Of a DNA stretch of 64,000 bases, positions 42,237 to 51,282 are shown in pieces. Source of the stretch: Daejeonia sp002484105 (GTDB lineage Bacteria > Bacteroidota > Bacteroidia > Flavobacteriales > Weeksellaceae). Positions within the stretch are counted from its first letter, which is position 1. The number at the start of each line of letters is the position of its first letter. Where the stretch lies: the NCBI RefSeq assembly GCF_051175565.1, contig NZ_CP195105.1, forward strand, positions 2,790,001-2,854,000, given 5' to 3'. The notes beneath the pieces were generated by a model. It was given only the letters and a program-made list of their open reading frames with translations. It was not told the DNA's origin and made no database searches. The position numbers were made by a program, and so were the translations under genes.

Positions 42237-43553
42237 TTATTTTTTATTTTCTTTAATGACAAAAACCGAGCATGCACCGATGAGCAGAAGTACGCCTGCC
42301 ACAACAAGCATGGCAATGGAGCTGCTGTGTACGATATACTTGAACACCACACCGCCCAGCAGCGCCGCAACAATCTGAGGCAGACAAATCGTTCCATTAA
42401 ACAGCCCAAGGTAAGCCCCCAGGTTATCCCCATCCAACGCATTGGTAAGAATGGTAAACGGTAATGCCAGAATTGCGGCCCATGCACAGCCAATCAATAA
42501 ATAGGAGGCAAAAAGCACATACTGGTCTTTGATAAAAATTGTAGTGACAAAACCGATGGCTCCCAGAAGCAGGCTGACAAAATAAGCCGATTTATTGCTT
42601 TTGAAAAACGGCAATACAGCTGCCCAGATGATAGACCCCACAGACTGCACAGCAAAAAGAACGCCCACCCAATTTGCAGCATTCTGATAGGCAGCGGATG
42701 TAGTATCGCTACTCCCCCAGACATTTTCGGCAATTCCCGGTGCGGTGTACGTCCACATATATACAAATGCCGACCAGCAGAAGAACTGCACAAGACCCAC
42801 CGTCCAGAACACTTTTGGCGCGCGCTTCAGCAGGGCGACAATATTTACTTTCTCATGCGTTTTCTTTTCATCAAGACCGTGAAATTTTGCATACTCTTCG
42901 GGAGGCATTTCTTTAACATTCAGAATGGTGTAGACGACGCAAAGAATGAGAATTGCGGCCCCTACATAAAAGGAATAAATCACCGAATCGGGTACCACTC
43001 CTTTGGCTGCTACGTTTTTGATGCCGAGATAGGTAAACAGGATCGGGAAAAGAAATCCTGCGAAATTCCCTGCATTACAGATAAAACTCTGCACCGAAAA
43101 AGCCAGTTTTTTCTGTTTTTCATTAACCATGTCGCCCACCATCATTTTGAAAGGCTGCATCGCCATGTTGATGGCCGTATCCAGCAGCATCAGTGCAATA
43201 AGTCCAAAAACCATTGCGGTACCGACTGAAAGATTGAAACTGCCCGCATTGGGCAGCAGGCACATCACCAGCACGGAGACCAATGCCCCTACAAACAGAT
43301 ACGGAATTCGCCTTCCCCAGCGCGTCCATGTGCGGTCGCTCATCACGCCTACAATCGGCTGAACAAGAATTCCCATCAAAGGTGGAAGAATCCAGAAGTA
43401 GCTCAGGTTGTGGGGATCTGCACCCAGCGTCTGGAATATACGGCTGTTGTTCGCATTCTGCAGTGCATAAGCAATCTGCACTCCAAAGAAACCGAAATTG
43501 ATGTTCCAGATTTTCCAGAAACTGAGATTCGGTTTTTGTAATATTTTACTCAT
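42237..43553 (-). CDS. MFS disaccharide permease, SLC45/GPH-like (maltose type)
   Basis: A 438-residue protein with about 12 membrane helices. The N-terminal helix WNINFGFFGVQIAYALQNAN and the loop motif SDRTWTRWGRRIPY are typical of SLC45/SUT-like and GPH sugar transporters, which take up maltose or sucrose with protons. It is the last gene of a minus-strand group with a neopullulanase-like GH13, a DUF1186 protein and the SusC-GH97 locus. Maltose or maltodextrin import across the inner membrane is therefore the likely role. No ABC maltose transporter is present. Confidence 0.87.
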   Translation of the reverse strand: MSKILQKPNLSFWKIWNINFGFFGVQIAYALQNANNSRIFQTLGADPHNLSYFWILPPLMGILVQPIVGVMSDRTWTRWGRRIPYLFVGALVSVLVMCLLPNAGSFNLSVGTAMVFGLIALMLLDTAINMAMQPFKMMVGDMVNEKQKKLAFSVQSFICNAGNFAGFLFPILFTYLGIKNVAAKGVVPDSVIYSFYVGAAILILCVVYTILNVKEMPPEEYAKFHGLDEKKTHEKVNIVALLKRAPKVFWTVGLVQFFCWSAFVYMWTYTAPGIAENVWGSSDTTSAAYQNAANWVGVLFAVQSVGSIIWAAVLPFFKSNKSAYFVSLLLGAIGFVTTIFIKDQYVLFASYLLIGCAWAAILALPFTILTNALDGDNLGAYLGLFNGTICLPQIVAALLGGVVFKYIVHSSSIAMLVVAGVLLLIGACSVFVIKENKK

Positions 43554-43613
43554 CGTGATATGTTGTTTATCTATTAAAATCCTGCCTTTTCCTGCAAAAG
43601 CAGCGATTCCTTT

Positions 43614-44135
43614 TTAAGGTTTCCTGAGTTTCAGGAGCAGTGGATTTTCCATTGGAGATTTGGTTGCCACCACTTCATCTGCCACTTCATTGGGTATGGT
43701 CATGGAAAGCACATATTGCCTGATCTTCCACTTTCCATCTTTTTTTTCCAAAACGCCCGAACCGCGGCAGATTTTCATCTGGGTATCCAGAAGTTCATCA
43801 AACCAGGCAAAATTTCCGTCCGGGGAAAAATAAATATTTCGTTTCAGAGAGGTAAAATTCCAGGTTTTGCCTTTTTCAAAAAAAGGTTTTGCCCACTCCA
43901 TAAATTCTTTTTTGCTCCACACTTCACTGGCATCAGTACCTATAAAAGTGGCTTCTTCTGCAAAACAGTCAAAATAATTCTGGTAATCTGCCCTCGCGGC
44001 AAGCCTATTGAAATCATCCAGAAGCTGGCTGATATTTCTCTTTTGTGCGTCCTCGTCAAAGTTTTTCTTTTGGGAAAAACCTAAGTCGAAAATCATCAGA
44101 GAAACCAGCATCAGGATATTCAGAAAGGCTTTCAT
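43614..44135 (-). CDS. Exported NTF2-like (SnoaL/DUF4440-type) protein
   Basis: A 173-residue protein with a signal peptide ending DLGFSQ (about residue 22). The mature protein has the cone-shaped NTF2 fold pattern: a long helix ISQLLDDFNRLAARADYQNY, then FAEEATFIGTDASEVWSKKEF and a curved sheet (NFAWFDELLD, GVLEKKDGKWKIRQYVLSM). NTF2-like domains bind small ligands or act as hydrolases or isomerases; no catalytic dyad can be assigned. It is 24 bases downstream of the GH13 gene and 60 bases upstream of the permease gene, so it is in the maltodextrin operon. Its role there is unknown. Confidence 0.83.
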   Translation of the reverse strand: MKAFLNILMLVSLMIFDLGFSQKKNFDEDAQKRNISQLLDDFNRLAARADYQNYFDCFAEEATFIGTDASEVWSKKEFMEWAKPFFEKGKTWNFTSLKRNIYFSPDGNFAWFDELLDTQMKICRGSGVLEKKDGKWKIRQYVLSMTIPNEVADEVVATKSPMENPLLLKLRKP

Positions 44136-44159
44136 CGGTTTAAAATTTCAGATATCAGA

Positions 44160-46010
44160 TTAGTGCAGATCCAGAATCATCGATGTTTTGGCCGGGACTG
44201 AAAGCGTTTCTTTCAGACTGATTGTTTTGCCGGAAATTACATCTTTTCCGGAGGTAAAACCATCGAGATTTTCCCGGAAACGTTCCAGCGGGAACTGCTG
44301 GTCTTTATCGCTGTTGTTGATGATTACCATTACGCTTTCGCTGTCGTTGTGGCGGAAATAGATGTACACATTGTTTTCCGGAGCATAATGTGTGGTTTTC
44401 CCGGTATGTACCGCAGTTTTTGTTTTTCTCCAGTTCAGGAGTTTTTTGGTAAAATCAAAATATTCTTTCTGAAGTTCTGTTCTTCCGTTTTCGGTAAATG
44501 CATTTTGCGTATCACCTTTCCAGCCACCGGGAAAATCTCTCCGGATATCGCCGTCGCCCAGTGATTTGTCGCCTCTCATTCCGATTTCGTCTCCGTAATA
44601 TATTTGTGGAATTCCGCGGAGGGTAGCGATTAAAGTCATCGCCAGTTGATATTTCTTTATATCCCCTTTAAAGATTTCGTTGATGCGGTTGACATCATGG
44701 TTTCCCATTAGAATCAACACATTATTGATGTCGGGATATAGAAAATCGTTGGTGAGAACATCATAAATGCGGACAATTCCCTGATCCCACTGTTCGGTAG
44801 ATTCATTGATTGCCGTTGCCATAATGTCGTGCAGCGGAAAATCCATCACGGCCGGAAGATGAGAATTGTATCCGATGATGTTCGCCACTTTAGAATCCTT
44901 CTGCCAGAAAGAAATGTGCGCGGTATTGTGCATGAGCGATTCGCCCACAATATTGAAATTCGGATATTCGTTCAACACCCTTTTGGTCCACCTTGCCACA
45001 GCATCTTTGTTGTTGTAAGGAAACGTATCAACGCGAATACCGTCCAGATCGGCATATTCCGTCCACCAGATGGCATTTTGCACCAAATAGTTTTCCACAA
45101 GCGGATTGCTGTCGTTCATATCCGGCATGGTGGTATCAAACCAACCGTTTTCGTTTCCGAGTCGGTCTGCTTCCGAAGCATTGGTATCAAACTGCGTTGT
45201 CTGGCGGTAATTGCTTCTTTTGAAACCTTTTTCTCCGTCTTTCCACTGATGAATCCAGTCCTGAGAAGGCAAATCCTGAATCATCCAATGGTGCAAACCC
45301 CAGTGATTCGGCACAAAATCCATGATGAGTTTCATGTCTCTTTTGTGAAGTTCGGCAGAAAGCCGTTTAAAATCTTCATTGGTACCGAAACGAGGATCAA
45401 TTTTATACAGATCTGCCGCAGCATATCCGTGATAGGAATAATCTTTCTCGTTATCCAGAGTAAGCGGTGTATTCCAGAGTGCCGTTGCGCCCAGTTCCTT
45501 GATATAGTCCAAATGCTGAATCATGCCCTCGATATCGCCGCCATGTCTGCCACCACTGAGCTTTCGGTTGGCTTTTTCGGTGGTATCGGAAGTAGAATCG
45601 TTGTCGGCATTGCCGTTGGCAAAGCGGTCGGACATTGTTAAATAAATAACATCCGAACTGTTGAATCCTTTTCTTTCAGCAGAACCGTTTCTTCGTTGCT
45701 TCAATTCGTATTTCAGTTTCTGAACGGTTTTGCCGTTTTTCCTGAAATTGATTTTCAATGTTTCCGGCGGAAGATTCCGGGTATCCAGTGTTACGAAAAG
45801 ATAGTTTGGGTTTTCGACTTTGATGACTTCCTTAACCTCAATTCCATCCGAAAATTCCGGATTGTAATCGGAAATATTTTTTCCGTAAAAGAGCAACTGA
45901 AGGGAGGAATCTTTCATTCCGCTCCACCAAAATTCCGGTTCCACTTTCTGAATTTGAGCTGACCAGAATGTTGTAATAACGATGGAAAATGTTGTGAATA
46001 ATTTTTTCAT
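44160..46010 (-). CDS. GH13 enzyme, neopullulanase/cyclomaltodextrinase-like (SusA type)
   Basis: A 616-residue protein with a signal peptide ending TTFWSAQ. An N-terminal E-set domain (about 25-110) starts KVEPEFWWSGM, a hallmark of SusA-like and cyclomaltodextrinase GH13. The barrel motifs are region I MDFVPNHWG, region II GIRVDTFPY (nucleophile Asp328), region III IVGESLM (acid/base Glu357) and region IV MGNHDVNR (Asp439). It hydrolyses maltodextrins, pullulan or cyclodextrins, here probably in the periplasm, feeding maltose to the SLC45-type permease two genes downstream. It lies 70 bases after the DUF1186 gene. Confidence 0.93.
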   Translation of the reverse strand: MKKLFTTFSIVITTFWSAQIQKVEPEFWWSGMKDSSLQLLFYGKNISDYNPEFSDGIEVKEVIKVENPNYLFVTLDTRNLPPETLKINFRKNGKTVQKLKYELKQRRNGSAERKGFNSSDVIYLTMSDRFANGNADNDSTSDTTEKANRKLSGGRHGGDIEGMIQHLDYIKELGATALWNTPLTLDNEKDYSYHGYAAADLYKIDPRFGTNEDFKRLSAELHKRDMKLIMDFVPNHWGLHHWMIQDLPSQDWIHQWKDGEKGFKRSNYRQTTQFDTNASEADRLGNENGWFDTTMPDMNDSNPLVENYLVQNAIWWTEYADLDGIRVDTFPYNNKDAVARWTKRVLNEYPNFNIVGESLMHNTAHISFWQKDSKVANIIGYNSHLPAVMDFPLHDIMATAINESTEQWDQGIVRIYDVLTNDFLYPDINNVLILMGNHDVNRINEIFKGDIKKYQLAMTLIATLRGIPQIYYGDEIGMRGDKSLGDGDIRRDFPGGWKGDTQNAFTENGRTELQKEYFDFTKKLLNWRKTKTAVHTGKTTHYAPENNVYIYFRHNDSESVMVIINNSDKDQQFPLERFRENLDGFTSGKDVISGKTISLKETLSVPAKTSMILDLH

Positions 46011-46080
46011 ATTGTGAGAGCTGGTTTAAAATTTTACCGGTTTTAACTGAATAAAGGTTTGTTTATTATTTCGCCAATGG

Positions 46081-47490
46081 TCATCTGAATCCGATTTCCT
46101 GAATTTCCTCCAGAGACAAAACATTTTCTTCCACAGGGTTTTCATAATCTTCCAGGAATGAAATATAGTCTCCGAATAATATTAAATCCACGCGGTCATT
46201 ATCATAAAGTTCCTCAATCAGGGGCAGATAATCCTCACTTTTCGCATCGTAGATATCCCCGATAAGCGAGGCTATAAACACAGAACTGATGATATTATCC
46301 TCCGGTGTGGCATCCACCATAAGCTGAAGAAGGTCTTTCCAGACCAGTTTTATCTGCAATCTTTTTTCAGGATAATGCTGGTATAACTGTGACAATGCTT
46401 CACTTACCGAATTCTTGAACCAGCTGAACACTCCCGGCTCTTTAAGAAAATCTGCCAGAACCTGAATTTTATTCTTACCCAGTTCAAAAATCACCATCCA
46501 TAAGAATCTCATTTCGTTTTCTGCCCAGAATTCAAAATATTCTCCATTATTGCGAAACCGTTCCAGAACATCTTCCAAAGCCTCTTCAGCTTTTAATTCT
46601 TTGAGAAGTATAAGGGTGTTGATGAAAATCAAATCTTCATCTCCATCTATATTTTCAAAAAAAACGTCCATTCTTTTTTCGGTATCTTCCAAAACCTTCA
46701 CGAGATCCTGAATGATGGTAGTGCGATCAGAACTGAGAATTTTCTGAACCAGTTCGCTACTGACGACATCGTCCTGCTCATACAATTCATGCACGAAAGG
46801 ATTTACAAAATCCGGCGGGAGGCTATCCGTGGTTTCGGGAAGTTCTTTTATGACCTGCGGCTCTATGCCTTCATCAAAATCAAGTAAATCGTCCCAATCA
46901 TCCACATCGAGATCGTCATTAATGGAGGATTTCAATTTCTGAAGCATCAAAAAATTTCTCAAATCCGAAACTTCATCATCCACGCCATCAATTTCAGACT
47001 CCAGCATATTGATAATTGCGCCGGCATCGCCCCAGTTTTCTTCCATCGTTTTAATTTTTGTCAGAACACTATAGTATGCTATAATTTCGTTGACATGAAA
47101 GATCTTCCGTTTTGGAAAAAGCTCGGAAATGCTTTCGGAATCATTATAGATCTCTTGTGCTTTCGCCAACTCATCGTTCTGAAGAAAAAATTCTGCATTT
47201 TGCAAAACTCCAAAAACATAATCTGGATGCTCCTGTAACATTTGGATCAGAACAGTGTCCCTTTGTTCGTGTTTATTCATCTTATCGTATGCCGCAGCAA
47301 GATAATTCTTAAACTCCGGAACATCCGGAAATTTTGCAATGTTCTTCTTCAAGCCTTCAACGACAGAATAGTCCATTTTCTTTCTCTGAAGCTTATGATA
47401 AAAAGAGGCTACCTGCTCCATCACAAACGGAGGGTAATCATTGTCCAATGGCTCGAAAGTTATATTAATGTTTTTTAATGTATATTTCAT
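46081..47490 (-). CDS. DUF1186-like protein of unknown function
   Basis: A 469-residue soluble protein, acidic and largely alpha-helical. The N-terminal part (about 25-110: FYHKLQRKKMDYSVVEGLKK, FGVLQNAEFFLQ, LAKAQEIYND) has TPR-like spacing. The C-terminal half has helical repeats, with LIEELYDNDRVDLILFGDYI at the end matching the DUF1186 pattern as I remember it. There is no signal peptide. It sits between GH97 and GH13 genes of the maltodextrin locus but follows a terminator, so it may start a separate transcript with GH13, the NTF2-like gene and the permease. A functional link to starch use is not evident. Confidence 0.7.
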   Translation of the reverse strand: MKYTLKNINITFEPLDNDYPPFVMEQVASFYHKLQRKKMDYSVVEGLKKNIAKFPDVPEFKNYLAAAYDKMNKHEQRDTVLIQMLQEHPDYVFGVLQNAEFFLQNDELAKAQEIYNDSESISELFPKRKIFHVNEIIAYYSVLTKIKTMEENWGDAGAIINMLESEIDGVDDEVSDLRNFLMLQKLKSSINDDLDVDDWDDLLDFDEGIEPQVIKELPETTDSLPPDFVNPFVHELYEQDDVVSSELVQKILSSDRTTIIQDLVKVLEDTEKRMDVFFENIDGDEDLIFINTLILLKELKAEEALEDVLERFRNNGEYFEFWAENEMRFLWMVIFELGKNKIQVLADFLKEPGVFSWFKNSVSEALSQLYQHYPEKRLQIKLVWKDLLQLMVDATPEDNIISSVFIASLIGDIYDAKSEDYLPLIEELYDNDRVDLILFGDYISFLEDYENPVEENVLSLEEIQEIGFR

Positions 47491-47502
47491 AAATCATATT
47501 TC

Positions 47503-47535
47503 AAAAAGCCCCACAGGCTCTGGAAACCTGTGAGG
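47503..47535 (-). terminator. Terminator after the GH97 gene
   Basis: On the minus strand CCTCACAGG (47535-47527) pairs with CCTGTGGGG (47517-47509), with one mismatch and a 9-base loop, then a U run at 47507-47503. Confidence 0.75.
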
Positions 47536-47551
47536 AGTTCATTTCATCACT

Positions 47552-49708
47552 TTATTTCACTGGTTTCAGCGAGATGGCATAGCCACCACTTCTTACCAAG
47601 TGTACCGGGATTTTGGTTTTGCTGGTTACCACTTTTTTGTAGATGTGATAACTTTGGGGATTGTTCACATAATCGGCATCTTTACCATCTTCGTACACCG
47701 TAGCCTCATATTTCTGACCTTTGGGAAGGAAAGAGAAATCTACCGTAAAATCGCGCGCATTTTCATCGGTAATCCCTCCAACGAACCATTCGTTTTTACC
47801 TTTCGCTTTACGGGCAGTGTGGATGTAATCGCCCGGTTCTGCAGCGAGGATCACCGTATCATCCCAGTCCGCAGCCACATCTTTAATAAACTGGAAGGCG
47901 TCCATGTGTTTGGCATAATTTTCAGGAAGGTCGGCTGCCATCTGAAGTGGCATATACATTACCACATATAGTGCTAATTGCTTTGCTAATGTCGTTTGTA
48001 CAAAACGTGTATCGCCGGGGAAATAATAATCCATTCTGGTCTGGAAAATTCCCGGAGTGTAATCCATAGAGCCACCCATCCATCTTGTAAACGGGAGGAT
48101 GGTCTGATGATCGGGGCTGTTTCCGCCAAAAGCTTCATATTCGGTTCCGCGTGCGGCTTCTGCAGAAATCCAGTTCGGATAGGTTCTGCTCTCGCCTGTC
48201 GGGCGGACTGATTCGTGAGAGTTGACCATAATTTTATGATCTGCCGCCATATCAAGAATACGATAGTAGTGATTGATCATCCACTGGGAATAATGGTGTT
48301 CTCCCCGTGGGATAATATTGCCGACATATCCTGTTTTCACAGCATCATAACCATATTGGTTCATAAGATCAAAAGCTTCGGGAGCCCAGCGCTCATAGTT
48401 GGCTGCAGAGGCAGAGGTCTCGTGATGCATGATGAGTTTAATCCCTTTAGAATGTGCATAATCGTTCAGCATTTTGATATCAAAATCAGGATACGGCGTA
48501 ACAAAATCGAAAACATATTCTTTCGAGTGTCCGAACCAGTCTTCCCAGCCGATGTTCCAGCCTTCGATCAGCAGGCCGTCGAAACCGTTGGCGGCCGCAA
48601 AATCGATATATTCTTTCACGGTGGTATTGTTGGCCGCATGCTTTCCGTTCGGTGTCAGTTTGGAAAAATCGGTGCTGCCGATATGAACATTGTTCGATGT
48701 GGAATATGCCCACTGCGATTTGCCGATAATCATTTCCCACCATACGCCCATGTATTTGCTGGGATGGATCCAGGAAGTATCTTTAATTTTTGAAGGCTCA
48801 TTCAGGTTGAACAACATCTTGGAAGCCAGTACTTCTTCTGCTTTCGGAGAAACAATAATGGTTCTCCATGGTGAAACGGACGAGGTCTGGATATATCCTT
48901 TTGCGCCTTGTCCGTCAGGAGTCAGATGGGTTTTGAACCTGAAGTTCCGGGCATCCACTTCAAGGCTGGCAGCGGGATAGTTCAGCACTGCAGCTTCTGC
49001 AACATTAATATACAGCGGATTTTTGCCTTCTTTTTTGAGCATCAGGGGCACCTGAACGGCATTTTTCACTGGTGTCTGCGAGGAGTTCACCTCCACGGAA
49101 GATTCCCATTTTGCTGGGATTTCGGAAATATTAGACGTCTGAGACCGATATTCTTCAGTGTCGTAATCGGCAGCGATCCACCAGGCTTTCATATCCCACG
49201 GAAAGTCGATTTCTGTATCCTCTTCCTTGATGACGAAATAGTTCAGGTTGTCCTGCTGGGGAAATTCGTAACGGAATCCCAGTCCGTCATTAAACAGCCG
49301 GAAACGTACGATGATATGCCTTTTGTTTTCGGGCTGATCCAGTGTAACGGCCAGTTCATTATAGTGATTGATGTAATTCTTTTTTTCTCCGAGTACCGGC
49401 TGCCATGTTTCGTTTTTGGAGTCTCTTTTCTCACTGGTTTCTACAAAACCATCATCAAGATTTCTACCTTCGTTTGAGGTTGGTTTCAACTCAGACGCAA
49501 AACTCATGTCTCCGTCTTTAAAAAGCCTGAGCCCCAGTTTAGAATCCTCAACCACCGTCTGCCCCTGATAACTCAGATTGTAATAAGGGACGCCGTTTTT
49601 CAGCTTGAAATTCATCTCAAATTTTCCGTCGGGCGACTTCAGGTTCTGTGCATTCAGCATTAATCCTCCAAGTAAAAACGGAAGAATGCCTGTCTTAAAA
49701 TAGTTCAT
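47552..49708 (-). CDS. susB: GH97 alpha-glucosidase (SusB type)
   Basis: I start it at the ATG at 49708 (MNYFKTGILPFLLGG), giving 718 residues and a signal peptide ending MLNAQN. The frame is open a further 22 codons upstream without a plausible signal. The N-terminal beta-sandwich begins LKSPDGKFEMNF. The barrel shows LIEGWNIGWEDWF, IMHHETSASAANY (Glu of HHET) and MVNSHESVRPTGE (Glu of NSHES). These two Glu act as the base pair of inverting GH97 enzymes such as Bacteroides SusB; retaining GH97 galactosidases have a nucleophilic Asp instead. It cleaves terminal alpha-glucose from maltodextrins in the periplasm. It is separated from the SusF-like gene by a strong terminator. Confidence 0.94.
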   Translation of the reverse strand: MNYFKTGILPFLLGGLMLNAQNLKSPDGKFEMNFKLKNGVPYYNLSYQGQTVVEDSKLGLRLFKDGDMSFASELKPTSNEGRNLDDGFVETSEKRDSKNETWQPVLGEKKNYINHYNELAVTLDQPENKRHIIVRFRLFNDGLGFRYEFPQQDNLNYFVIKEEDTEIDFPWDMKAWWIAADYDTEEYRSQTSNISEIPAKWESSVEVNSSQTPVKNAVQVPLMLKKEGKNPLYINVAEAAVLNYPAASLEVDARNFRFKTHLTPDGQGAKGYIQTSSVSPWRTIIVSPKAEEVLASKMLFNLNEPSKIKDTSWIHPSKYMGVWWEMIIGKSQWAYSTSNNVHIGSTDFSKLTPNGKHAANNTTVKEYIDFAAANGFDGLLIEGWNIGWEDWFGHSKEYVFDFVTPYPDFDIKMLNDYAHSKGIKLIMHHETSASAANYERWAPEAFDLMNQYGYDAVKTGYVGNIIPRGEHHYSQWMINHYYRILDMAADHKIMVNSHESVRPTGESRTYPNWISAEAARGTEYEAFGGNSPDHQTILPFTRWMGGSMDYTPGIFQTRMDYYFPGDTRFVQTTLAKQLALYVVMYMPLQMAADLPENYAKHMDAFQFIKDVAADWDDTVILAAEPGDYIHTARKAKGKNEWFVGGITDENARDFTVDFSFLPKGQKYEATVYEDGKDADYVNNPQSYHIYKKVVTSKTKIPVHLVRSGGYAISLKPVK

Positions 49709-49801
49709 AATATCATTACTTTTTTCTGTGCATAAAAATACATAAAGACATTGGAAACGGCAAGTATGCCACATCCTGAGAATGCCTAAAAAATGTCATG
49801 C

Positions 49802-49836
49802 AAAAAAGAAAAGCCGGCTGTGTAGATGCCGGCTTT
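49802..49836 (-). terminator. Terminator between the SusF-like and GH97 genes
   Basis: A perfect 9-bp stem AAAGCCGGC (49810-49818) pairs with GCCGGCTTT (49828-49836), with a 9-base loop. On the minus strand it is followed by a U-rich run at 49809-49802. It separates the susCDEF-type transcript from the GH97 gene; the flanking T run also allows plus-strand action. Confidence 0.85.
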
Positions 49837-49850
49837 TTCTCATTAAAATT

Positions 49851-51254
49851 TTATTTGGCTATAAAAGTGTACGCTCCCGAATAGTCGTTGAAGTAAATGT
49901 CATAAACACCTGCTTGCACAGGAATATTGGGTGCATTGTCAGTGCTGGCTGTTCCAAACACCTCATCGCTGCTGCCCCAGCTTACGTCCCAAGCATTATT
50001 GGCGCGGAATTTAGCTTCCCCATCACTGAGGGTAACATGCTCCAGGTACCATATATGTGGGTTGAATTCAGACTGAGTCATGGCTGTACTTCCGTCCCAT
50101 CCGTTTGGTGTGGCACTTCCGATAATTCCGATGGCAGCATAGGAACTGGTCGGCGCACTCACGGACTGCAGGGTGTATGTCAGTTTGCTGACGTCTACCG
50201 TAAGCTGATAATAGCCTGCTGCGGGAACCGAAATATTTCCTGGTTCACCATCTGTACTCAGCGAGCCGTCATCACTTCCTTTACCATACTGATCGCTCCA
50301 GCTTCCTTTGTTTTTAACCAGTTTGAAGCCTCCTGCTGCAAAGTAACCTGTATAGGTATACAAGGTACTTTGGGTGTGACTGTTCAGAAGCGGGAACATT
50401 TTTGGATTGTCTGCGTTATTTTCCCATCCGGCTGCAGTGGCATCACCGATCAGATAGAGGAATACGGTACTTTCGTATGGCGTGATATTCACGGTTACGG
50501 GTTCCGAAGTTTTTTCTATGGTGCCACCAGTAGAAGTTGTAGATGCAGAGACAATCAGGTCAAAAGCACTTTCTACGCCGGGTGTTGTTCCGGTTTTCAG
50601 AACGATGTTGTTCAGTTCCTGTACGGTTACCGGAAGTGAAGTTGCATTGGTCACGGTTCCCAAAGTCTGGTAAGTAGCGCCACCATGGGCAACGATCTTG
50701 ACGGTATACGTAACATCAACACTTGTATAGGTATAATCTTTCCAGGTAATTGTCGCGGCATTATCAGCTTCATTATCAATCGAAAGAGATATAGCTGAAC
50801 CTGCTGCAGGGCTGGTAATCACCGGAACATCTGCAGGATAAGGGGTAACTTTAAAGCTAATGACATTAGATACCTGAGAGCCTGCAGTCACCCTTGCATA
50901 AACGGTATTAACCGCATAGGGAGAAAATCCTGCCTGCAGAAGAGCAGTGTTAAGTGCCCCAATGGTAGAGGTATACGTGTTGGTATTTGAAGTTCCCAAA
51001 ACAACGGGAGCTGCAAAGTCTTCTGTTGCAGAAAGCTGCACGGTATACTCTGATGTTCCGGAGACCGCATCCCATTTCATAATAAAGGGATTCTCTGCCA
51101 TTGTCGGATAGAGTGCCACCTCTCCCAGAGAAGTATCATAAAGGCTGAAAGAGGCCTCCTGTGTCGTCCAGTCTCTGTTGGCTTCATCTTCACAGGAAGC
51201 AAGTGCCAAAACAGCAACAACGGCTACCAGTAAAAATTTAAATATATTTTTCAT
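49851..51254 (-). CDS. SusF-like outer-membrane starch-binding lipoprotein
   Basis: A 467-residue lipoprotein; the lipobox LASC (Cys about residue 20) follows a hydrophobic leader. Domains in order are a fibronectin/Ig-like segment (about 30-130), a second one (about 135-250), and two starch-binding-type modules. The modules are FLYLIGDATAAGWENNADNP (about 255) and AAIGIIGSATPNGWDGSTAM (about 360), the latter ending VSWGSSDEVFG and YDIYFNDYSGAYTFIAK. The modules repeat the GIIGxATxNGWD and KFRANNAWDVSWG pattern of the neighbouring SusE-like protein. SusE/SusF proteins lie on the surface beside SusC-SusD and bind malto-oligosaccharides. It is 28 bases downstream of the SusE-like gene. Confidence 0.85.
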   Translation of the reverse strand: MKNIFKFLLVAVVAVLALASCEDEANRDWTTQEASFSLYDTSLGEVALYPTMAENPFIMKWDAVSGTSEYTVQLSATEDFAAPVVLGTSNTNTYTSTIGALNTALLQAGFSPYAVNTVYARVTAGSQVSNVISFKVTPYPADVPVITSPAAGSAISLSIDNEADNAATITWKDYTYTSVDVTYTVKIVAHGGATYQTLGTVTNATSLPVTVQELNNIVLKTGTTPGVESAFDLIVSASTTSTGGTIEKTSEPVTVNITPYESTVFLYLIGDATAAGWENNADNPKMFPLLNSHTQSTLYTYTGYFAAGGFKLVKNKGSWSDQYGKGSDDGSLSTDGEPGNISVPAAGYYQLTVDVSKLTYTLQSVSAPTSSYAAIGIIGSATPNGWDGSTAMTQSEFNPHIWYLEHVTLSDGEAKFRANNAWDVSWGSSDEVFGTASTDNAPNIPVQAGVYDIYFNDYSGAYTFIAK

Positions 51255-51282
51255 AACATTTTAACATTTAATGGATTAAAGA

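Noticed and set aside
41927..42493. 188-codon minus-strand frame running out of the MFS gene into the gap
   Set aside because: The first half is an alternative frame of the permease gene. The second half reads somewhat protein-like but has no start, no family and AT-driven composition. It is kept only as a remark on the gap.
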